64,000 nt of DNA from Verrucomicrobiota bacterium (GTDB lineage: Bacteria > Verrucomicrobiota > Verrucomicrobiia > Limisphaerales > UBA9464). The stretch is from contig VHCX01000007.1 in NCBI GenBank assembly GCA_016871615.1, positions 1 to 64,000 of the forward strand. Reading direction: 5' to 3'. The translations under genes and the position numbers were made by a program. The notes below the pieces were generated by a model, which worked only from the letters and a program-made list of their open reading frames with translations, made no database searches and was not told the DNA's origin. Shown here piece after piece: positions 57,350 to 64,000 of the stretch (position 1 is the stretch's first letter; each line of letters starts with the position of its first letter).

Positions 57350-58771
57350 TCAGACCTTCCGGGTCAACCGGACGCCCAGCTGCAGCAGCGCCTGGGCGTC
57401 GGCGTCGGAGCGGGCCTCGGCGTAGATGCGCAGGATGGGTTCGGTGCCCGAACCCCGCAGCATGAGCCACGAGCCGTCCTCGGCGATGAACTTCACGCCG
57501 TCGTAGGCCTTCACCGTGGCGAGCTTGGACTTCAGCAGGCGGGCCGGCGGACGCTCCGCGCAGAAGGCCATCAGCGCCGCCCGCTTCTCCAGCGGGAAGG
57601 TGGTGTCGATGCGGGCGTAGCGGTGCGTGCCGAAGTCCTTCTCCAGCTCCCGCAACAGCACCTTCAGGGGCTTGCGTTCCATGGCCAGCATCTCCAGGAG
57701 CACCAGACCGGCGGCGATGCCGTCGCGCTCCGGGATGTGGCCCGGGAAGCCGATGCCCCCGCTTTCCTCGAAGCCCAGCAGCACGCCGCCCTTGAGGATC
57801 TCGCTGGCGATGTACTTGAAGCCCACGCCCGTCTCGACCAACTCCAGGCCGTACCGGGCGCACATGCGGTCCACCATCGAGGTCGTGGTCAGCGCCTTCA
57901 CCACCCGTCCGGTCATCCGGCGGTTCTTCACGTAATGGCGCAGCAGCAGGCAGATGATCTGATGGGTGGTGAGCGGTGATCCGTCGCCCATCAGGCCGCC
58001 CACCCGGTCGGCGTCGCCGTCGGTGACCAGGCAGAGGTCGTGCGGGTGCTTCTTGAGGAAGGGGATCGAGCGGATGTAGTTCCGGGCGATGGGCTCCGGG
58101 TTGATGCCGGCGAAGCCAGGGTTGTGCTCGGCGTTGATCGTGGTCACCCGGCAGCTGGTCCCGGCGAGCAGTTCGTCGAAGCAGCCGGCCCCCACGCCAT
58201 GCAGCGCCTCGTGGGCGAACTTCAGGCCCGAGGCGGCGATGAGGGGGAAGTCGACCAGCGTCTTGAGCGCCGCGTAGTGCGCGCCCCGGATGTCCTGCAC
58301 GGTCACCTGGCGGGCCTTGAGCGCCGCGGCCATCGGGGTCGCCCGGACCGGATGGCGGTCGAGCAGGGCCTCGACGGCCTTGCACATCGACGGCTCGGCC
58401 GAGCCGCCATACCACGCCTTGAGCTTGAAGCCGTTGAACGCGGCCGGGTTGTGGCTGGCCGTGAGCATGACGCCGCCGACGGCCTTCTGGCGCTTCACCT
58501 CGAAGGACACGCTCGGCGTGGGCGTGGGCCGGTCGGTCAGCGTCACCCGGAAGCCGTTCCCGGCCAGCACCTCGGCCACGCGCGCGGCGAACTGGTCGGA
58601 CAGGAAGCGCCGGTCGTAGCCCACCACGGCGCGGTCGGCCCGCACGCCCTCCGGCGGTGCGGCGCGCCAGTGGTCGGCGGTCGCCTGGGCGACGCGGTCG
58701 AGGTTGGCGAAGGTGAAGTCCTCGGCGATGACCGCCCGCCAACCGTCGGTCCCGAATTGAATGGCTCCCAT
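57350..58771 (-). CDS. Phosphoglucomutase/phosphomannomutase family protein
   Basis: FGTDGWRAVIAEDFTFANL; GGVMLTASHNPAAFNGFKLK; VTDGDADRVGGLMGDG; GFEESGGIGF; LRGSGTEPILRIYAEA. Confidence 0.95.
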   Translation of the reverse strand: MGAIQFGTDGWRAVIAEDFTFANLDRVAQATADHWRAAPPEGVRADRAVVGYDRRFLSDQFAARVAEVLAGNGFRVTLTDRPTPTPSVSFEVKRQKAVGGVMLTASHNPAAFNGFKLKAWYGGSAEPSMCKAVEALLDRHPVRATPMAAALKARQVTVQDIRGAHYAALKTLVDFPLIAASGLKFAHEALHGVGAGCFDELLAGTSCRVTTINAEHNPGFAGINPEPIARNYIRSIPFLKKHPHDLCLVTDGDADRVGGLMGDGSPLTTHQIICLLLRHYVKNRRMTGRVVKALTTTSMVDRMCARYGLELVETGVGFKYIASEILKGGVLLGFEESGGIGFPGHIPERDGIAAGLVLLEMLAMERKPLKVLLRELEKDFGTHRYARIDTTFPLEKRAALMAFCAERPPARLLKSKLATVKAYDGVKFIAEDGSWLMLRGSGTEPILRIYAEARSDADAQALLQLGVRLTRKV

Positions 58772-59130
58772 AGCGTGTGCCCGGAAGATGGCCCGGAACG
58801 GCGACCCGAATCCAGCGTGCTCCTCCTCGGCGTCGTCGCGGATGCATCAAGCGATCCTGGTGGGGTGAGGCGGGAAGCGGTCGGGAAGATCCAGACACGC
58901 TGGGGGATGGGCGCTTTCCCCGAGAGCGCGGACCGGAAGGGTCCATGGATCCGAACCCTGTCCGACCGGACTCATCCCGCCGCCCTGCCTGCGCGCCGCC
59001 CCGGCACCGGGGCACGGGTCGGGACGGGGAGGAGCCGGTGCGGAGTCCGTTGGATTTCCTGCATCCAAAACCCGGGGCGTGGCGGATTCCCATCCGGCTG
59101 GATCCCGGGTCCAGCCCACTCCACCCTCCC

Positions 59131-62100
59131 ATGATGCCGTCGCTGCCACCCGTCCCGTCCCGCCTCGTTCCGGCCCAAGGCGCCCGGTCCCGGGCCATCG
59201 CGCCCGTCTGGGGGTCGCTCCTGTCCGCTCTGCTGCTGGTTCTGGGCACGGCATGGGCCGGACCGCTCGAGGTGCCGGGCCCGGACGCGATGGGCTGGCT
59301 GCGGCTGCGGTCCTCGGACGCCACCAACCGGGTGCAGACCCTCCAGGCCTCGGATGACCTTCGAGCCTGGTCCGAGGCGGGCGTCTTCCACGGCGGGTCC
59401 TTCGAGTTCAGCGATCCGACCACCCCCTCCCGGAAGGCCCGGTTCTATCGGGTCGCCACGCGTCCGAGGACCTCGGCCGACGACGGCCGCAACCAGTTGC
59501 GGGCCGAGGCGGATCCCTTCCTGGTTCGTCCGATGGCCGGGTTGTTCGAGACCCCCATCCATTGGGCCAAGTTCACGGTGCTTCGCGAGGATCCCACCCG
59601 GGTCTGGTTCCAGGATTCGCAGCGGTATGCCTTCCACCACGACTATGCCCGGGTGCGTTTGAAGCCCTTCCTCGGCATGGGGCGGGCGGAGTTCGACCTG
59701 CGGACCCTGTATCCGTCCAACCATCAGGCCGTCCTTGGAGCGGTGCTGGTCCCCGGGGATGGTCGCCCCGAATATGGCATCCAGATCGTGGGCCTGCAGC
59801 CGTGGCCCCGGGATGAGGTGCTGCAGTGGCTGCGGTTGGTCCGGGCGGCGGTCCGGGTGCCGGTAGGCACCCAAGCCTGGTACCTGCCGACCCCGGAGCA
59901 GGCCGCCGCCGCCGAGGCGGACCGCGAGGTGTTCGCCGCCGCCGGCTTCCCGGTCGGATCGGTCGAGCGGTGGCTCTCGCAGGATGCGGTGTACTCCGAG
60001 GGCTGGGCCGTCGGCAGGCTGGCCTGGGTGCCCGCGGCCGAGATTCCCGCGGCCCGGGCCGACGGGAGGCTCCGCTCGACCGACATCCTGCTGACCGATC
60101 GGGTGCCCGCCGAACTGCCGCCTTTGGCCGGCATCCTCACCTTGAGCCCCTCGACGCCGAATTCGCATGTCGCGTTGCTGGCCCAGGGCGACGGCATTCC
60201 CTTCGTGTGGTTCGCCGACGCCGCCGAGCGGGAACGGTTGCGCGGGCTCGCCGGCCGCGAGATCGCCCTGCGCACCCAGCGGGGCTTCGGCACCACCGCC
60301 ACCGTGCTCGACCTGGGCCCCGGCCTGACCGGGACCCTTCGGGAGGAGTTGCTGGCCCTGAAGCGGCCCCGGCCACTGTCCTATGTGCCCCGGCAGCTCC
60401 TGGGCTCGATCACCAACCTCGTGCCGCTGTCCCCGGGCGACGTCCGCTGGGTCGGCGGCAAGGCGGCCCACTACGGACTGCTGCGGGTGGCCGTGCCGTC
60501 GAATTCGCAGCCGGCCATCGCCCTGACCTTCGACCTGTGGGAGCAGTTCCTTTCCCAGACCCTGCCTTCGGGTCGGACCCTCCGGACCGAGATCGACGTC
60601 CAGTTGTCCGGACTCGACCGGAACGCCGAGATCCCGGGCCTCGCCCCGCGGCTGGAGGTCATCCGCCGGACGATCACCCGGGAGGCGCGATTTTCTCCGG
60701 CGCAGCAGGCGGCGATCCTCGGGGCCTTGGCGAACGCCGGTTTCGATCCCCGGCGGAAGCTGCGCTTCCGCAGCTCGACCAATGTCGAAGACGGTGAGGA
60801 GTTCACCGGGGCGGGACTGTACGACAGCTTCAGCGGCTGTCTCTCCGACGACCTCGATGCAGACGCCAGCGGTCCCTGCGGCTGCGACCCGTCCGAGCCG
60901 GAGGAGCGCGGGGTCTTCCGGGCCATCCAGCGCGTCTACGCCAGCTTCTACAACGACAACGCCTTCCTCGAGCGCTGGCGCCGCGGCGTGGTGGAGTCCG
61001 AGGTCGGCATGGCGTTGCTGGTGCATCACTCCGTTCCCGACGAGATCGAGATGGCCAACGGGGTGGCCACCGTCACCTGGGATGCCTCGTTCGGCAGCGT
61101 GTCCTTCGACGGCAAGCTGGTCACCCAGCTCGGGGCCGAGTCGGTGACCAACCCGGATGGGGCCACCCGGCCGGAGGTCGTCGACTTCTACCAGTCCTGG
61201 GGCTCGATGGCGCTGGCCCTGCGCCAGTCGTCGTCGCGGGTGCCGGTCGGTGGCCAGGTGATGCCGTGGGAGGGCGATTATCGCCGGCTCGTCGGCCTGC
61301 TCGAATCGGTGGCCAAGGAGTACGCGCGCCGGAATCCCGCCCGCAAACGCTTCGCCCTCGACTTCGAGTACAAGCGGGTGCGGCCCGGTCGCCTCGAACT
61401 GAAGCAGGTCCGGCCGCTGCCGCTGGCCGACGCGCCGGCTCCGCCGGTAACCACCTTCCTGATGCCCACGGACGGGACGTTCGTGGTGCAGGAGGGCGAG
61501 TTTTCGAGCGTCTTCGCCAAACACCGGCTCAAGTGCCGACTTCGTCTGGTGACCGAGGCCCGGAGGTTGACCGCCGCCGGGCTGGCCTCGCCGCCCTTTG
61601 CCGCAGCTGCCTGGGATGCCTCGCACCTGGGGAGCGGCTGGTTCCTGACCAACGGCTTCACAGGCTGGCCCGGGTTCGTCCATTCGGTGTCCGAGGACCG
61701 GACCCGCGATGTCTGGGTGGCGGGGTCCGGAGACCAGCGTCGCACCCTTGCCCTGGTGATCGACTGGCGGCGCTCGGCCCGCCCGCCCGACTCGGCGTGG
61801 GTCACCTTGCTGGACGGATCGCTCCGGCTGGAGGCGACGTATGCCACGCCTCAGCCTGAGCTGACCTGGGAAGGTCCTGGCACGGCAACCAACGAGACGG
61901 TCCTGCTCGTGCCGCTGCGCCCGCCGGGCCCGGGCGTGCTTCCCCAGACCCGCACGCTCACCCATCCCGGTGGACTGGCCATCGACACCCGGTTCCTGTG
62001 GCCGCCCGAGCCCCGGGGGCCGACGGCCGGCTACACCGCGCCCAATCTTGGCTTCGTCGAGACCCGCATCACCGGCCTGACCCGGGAGCCCCTGGTGCTG

Positions 62101-62310
62101 CGCAGCGCCGCCTCCCAGACCTACTCGCCCGGCCACCACAACTTCACCGAGACCTTCCTGTTCGAGCCGGCGCTCGATCCGGGCACGACCCCGGCCCAGG
62201 TGGGCGAATTGGAGGCCGCGGGCATTCGCCAACTGGTGGTGGATGACGACCTCCTCGGGGGGAAGGCGTTCTGGGTGGTCGGACCCGGGGGCAGGCTGCG
62301 CCGGTTCTGA
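59131..62310 (+). CDS. Secreted protein with PEP-utilising/phosphohistidine-like and PEP-synthase/GWD-type ATP-binding domains
   Basis: Signal peptide; LQASDDLRAWSEAG..RFYRV module; ILTLSPSTPNSHVALLAQGDGIPFVW (swivelling His domain); VRWVGGKAAHYGLL; LRFRSSTNVEDGEEFTGAGLYDSFSG; LDFEYKRVRPGRLELKQVRPL. Confidence 0.8.
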   Translation: MMPSLPPVPSRLVPAQGARSRAIAPVWGSLLSALLLVLGTAWAGPLEVPGPDAMGWLRLRSSDATNRVQTLQASDDLRAWSEAGVFHGGSFEFSDPTTPSRKARFYRVATRPRTSADDGRNQLRAEADPFLVRPMAGLFETPIHWAKFTVLREDPTRVWFQDSQRYAFHHDYARVRLKPFLGMGRAEFDLRTLYPSNHQAVLGAVLVPGDGRPEYGIQIVGLQPWPRDEVLQWLRLVRAAVRVPVGTQAWYLPTPEQAAAAEADREVFAAAGFPVGSVERWLSQDAVYSEGWAVGRLAWVPAAEIPAARADGRLRSTDILLTDRVPAELPPLAGILTLSPSTPNSHVALLAQGDGIPFVWFADAAERERLRGLAGREIALRTQRGFGTTATVLDLGPGLTGTLREELLALKRPRPLSYVPRQLLGSITNLVPLSPGDVRWVGGKAAHYGLLRVAVPSNSQPAIALTFDLWEQFLSQTLPSGRTLRTEIDVQLSGLDRNAEIPGLAPRLEVIRRTITREARFSPAQQAAILGALANAGFDPRRKLRFRSSTNVEDGEEFTGAGLYDSFSGCLSDDLDADASGPCGCDPSEPEERGVFRAIQRVYASFYNDNAFLERWRRGVVESEVGMALLVHHSVPDEIEMANGVATVTWDASFGSVSFDGKLVTQLGAESVTNPDGATRPEVVDFYQSWGSMALALRQSSSRVPVGGQVMPWEGDYRRLVGLLESVAKEYARRNPARKRFALDFEYKRVRPGRLELKQVRPLPLADAPAPPVTTFLMPTDGTFVVQEGEFSSVFAKHRLKCRLRLVTEARRLTAAGLASPPFAAAAWDASHLGSGWFLTNGFTGWPGFVHSVSEDRTRDVWVAGSGDQRRTLALVIDWRRSARPPDSAWVTLLDGSLRLEATYATPQPELTWEGPGTATNETVLLVPLRPPGPGVLPQTRTLTHPGGLAIDTRFLWPPEPRGPTAGYTAPNLGFVETRITGLTREPLVLRSAASQTYSPGHHNFTETFLFEPALDPGTTPAQVGELEAAGIRQLVVDDDLLGGKAFWVVGPGGRLRRF

Positions 62311-62422
62311 TCCCTCCGGGTGGCGCGCGCGCCTTGCGGACCAAGGCCCGGGGTAGACACCGGTGGTCGGGTGCCCGTCGCGGACCTCCGCCAGTCCCTC
62401 GAGCCCGCGAGGATCGATGGCG

Positions 62423-63745
62423 TCAGGAATACATCGCCAGGAACTCCCGCCGGTAGCGGGCCTCCTGCGCCGGCAGGCGTTGGCGGAGGGTCTCCCTGGA
62501 GATGGCCCCGTGCTGGAAGCGGCGCTTCTCGAAGACGGGCATGTCGACCCCGAAGACCTGCTTCATGCCGCGACGGACCACCTCGCCCTTGAGCGAGTAG
62601 AGGGTCGGCACGTCGTAGCGGGTCAACTCGATGAAGGGGATCGCCTCGCTGACGGCCATGACCCCGCGGCTCATCAGCGGGCTGTGGCCCTCGAAACCGT
62701 GCCGGCGGGCCGGCGCATAGGTCCGCACGTAGCCACGGCTCAGGCCGCCGCTGTAGGTCAGCGAGTGCTTGATGCGGCCCACGCCCCAGCCCTCGTGGTA
62801 GAGCATGAGGTTGTGCACGACCGAGCGGATGGTCAGCTCCGGGTTCTCCTCGATGGGGTAGTCCTTGAGGTTCTCGTCGCCCCCGTCGCCGTCGAGCAGG
62901 TGCCGCCACTCCGGGTACCGGGCCCGGATGCCCCGGCACAGGGCCAGCGCCATCGAGCCGCACTCGACGTCGAGCGGCTTGTAGTCCTCGAGCACCCGCA
63001 GGGTCTCGGACGGGTTGAGGTCGTCGGGCGTGCCGGAGATCTCCTCGAGGAACAGGCCGAGCCCCAGGGGCTCCAGGAATCCACGGGCCTGGGCCAGGTC
63101 GGGCCCGTCGCCGAGGTTCAGCGTGAAGGCCTTGAGGCGCGAGGGGCTCATGCCGAGCCGGCGCATCTGGAAATACGTGGCAAGGAAGACCGCCCCGCTG
63201 TCGACCCCCCCGGAGAAGGCCACCCCGATGGGTTCCTTCGGGTCGATCGTGCCGAGCACCTTGCCGATCTCGTCGGCCAGCGCCCCGATGTATTGGTGGC
63301 CGATGACATCGAGGTCGGCCGGCAACGAGTTGGGCAGGGGATTGAAGTAGCGGGTGTAGACCGGGTCGGGATCGGGGCAGCCGATGAGCTGGATCTCCAC
63401 CACGTAGTGCGCGGGCACCATGCGCGTGTAACTCGGGTGGAACTGGTCGGCCAGGCCCTCGCGCACGAGCTGCGCGAGGATGGCGTCCATCCGGTCGGCC
63501 ACGATCAGCGCCGGCCCCTCGGCCCGCTTGGCCAGGAAGTAGCGCATCGGTCGGTCCAGCGAACGGGCCATCCGCACGGTCTTCCCGTCCCGGGCCAGGA
63601 GCGCGAACGACCCGTCGATCTCGGCCACCCGGGCGGCATCCCCGCTGAGCACGCGCTCGACCGCCTCGGCCTGGGAGACGTTGCGCAACCGGTTGAGCGA
63701 GGGGTCCAGCAGGTTGACGACGCGTTCGACGTACTCGGGATGCAT
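62423..63745 (-). CDS. Asparagine synthase-related protein (truncated glutaminase domain)
   Basis: PP-loop GVAFSGGVDSGAVFLATY; LLDGDGGDENLKDYP; IDGSFALLARDGKTVRMARSLDRPMRYFLAKR. The ATG at 63745 is preceded by an AAGGTGA-like RBS; a longer start at 63814 is possible. Confidence 0.85.
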   Translation of the reverse strand: MHPEYVERVVNLLDPSLNRLRNVSQAEAVERVLSGDAARVAEIDGSFALLARDGKTVRMARSLDRPMRYFLAKRAEGPALIVADRMDAILAQLVREGLADQFHPSYTRMVPAHYVVEIQLIGCPDPDPVYTRYFNPLPNSLPADLDVIGHQYIGALADEIGKVLGTIDPKEPIGVAFSGGVDSGAVFLATYFQMRRLGMSPSRLKAFTLNLGDGPDLAQARGFLEPLGLGLFLEEISGTPDDLNPSETLRVLEDYKPLDVECGSMALALCRGIRARYPEWRHLLDGDGGDENLKDYPIEENPELTIRSVVHNLMLYHEGWGVGRIKHSLTYSGGLSRGYVRTYAPARRHGFEGHSPLMSRGVMAVSEAIPFIELTRYDVPTLYSLKGEVVRRGMKQVFGVDMPVFEKRRFQHGAISRETLRQRLPAQEARYRREFLAMYS

Positions 63746-63841
63746 GGCGTCACCTTGCGCCAAGAGCGATCCGCGTTCAACCGCGGGGTTGGGCTCCCGG
63801 GCCGGCTTGGGCACGGGTGCGGGCGGCCTGCAGGCCGGGGG

Positions 63842-64000
63842 TCACTGCAGCTCGATCCGTCCCCAGTCCTCGGGTCGTCCCTGCACCCCGGGGCGCGGTG
63901 ACCAGGCCAGCCGGGTGCGGTTGATGTTCTCGCCGGGGCGGGCGTCGGCCTGGTCCCCGTCGTAGACCAGCACGTTGAAGCCCGCGAGCGTGCCTCGACG
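63842..64000 (-). CDS. 3' end of a CDS running off the window (possible CBM9/carbohydrate-binding C-terminus)
   Basis: Open reverse frame ...GTLAGFNVLVYDGDQADARPGENINRTRLAWSPRPGVQGRPEDWGRIELQ*. Confidence 0.6.
   Translation of the reverse strand, partial: RRGTLAGFNVLVYDGDQADARPGENINRTRLAWSPRPGVQGRPEDWGRIELQ

Noticed and set aside
58972-62232. 1086-aa minus-strand ORF
   Set aside because: Antisense to the secreted dikinase-like gene, which carries the recognisable motifs.
1-64000. tRNA, rRNA or other structured RNA genes
   Set aside because: No recognisable tRNA GG-TTCGA-CC pattern with cloverleaf or rRNA signature was seen by eye; tRNAscan-SE/Infernal would be needed to be certain.

Overview
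High-GC (~65-70%) bacterial chromosome segment, most likely Verrucomicrobiota. This is judged from the '[32 protein letters not shown]' pseudopilin, the secreted 'LQASDDLRAW...RFYRV' module and the PSCyt1-type cytochrome domains. Two large minus-strand morphogenesis clusters dominate. The first is an ~18 kb dcw cluster (34107->16063): mraZ, unknown, rsmH, ftsL-like, ftsI, MurE-like, SIMPL, murF, mraY, LysM protein, ftsW, murG, murB, ddl, ftsQ, ftsA, ftsZ. The second is mreB-mreC-mreD-PBP2-rodA followed by RNase G/E (51724->44051). Other genes include nadB, argH, queA, deoC, comM/yifB, an ECF sigma factor, a type II secretion/pseudopilin operon, a TonB-dependent receptor, a phosphohexomutase and an asparagine-synthase-like gene. 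The most unusual signals are: (1) the dcw gene at the murE position encodes an eroded MurE with no Walker A, no ligand-binding domain 1 and no DNPR motif, while murC and murD are also absent from the cluster; (2) the FtsZ has its catalytic T7 loop (NxDxxD) changed to P-I-E-F-A-H and an altered T1 loop; (3) a secreted protein has a glucan-water-dikinase-like order of phosphohistidine and PEP-synthase-type ATP-grasp domains; (4) a dispersed GAGCCTGTCCCC repeat occurs across the window; (5) a receiver/coiled-coil membrane protein is split by a C8 frameshift; (6) a 53-aa lipoprotein gene is missing from the ORF track. No rRNA, tRNA, CRISPR array or transposase was recognised. All assignments are by eye from translated motifs; no database searches were run.
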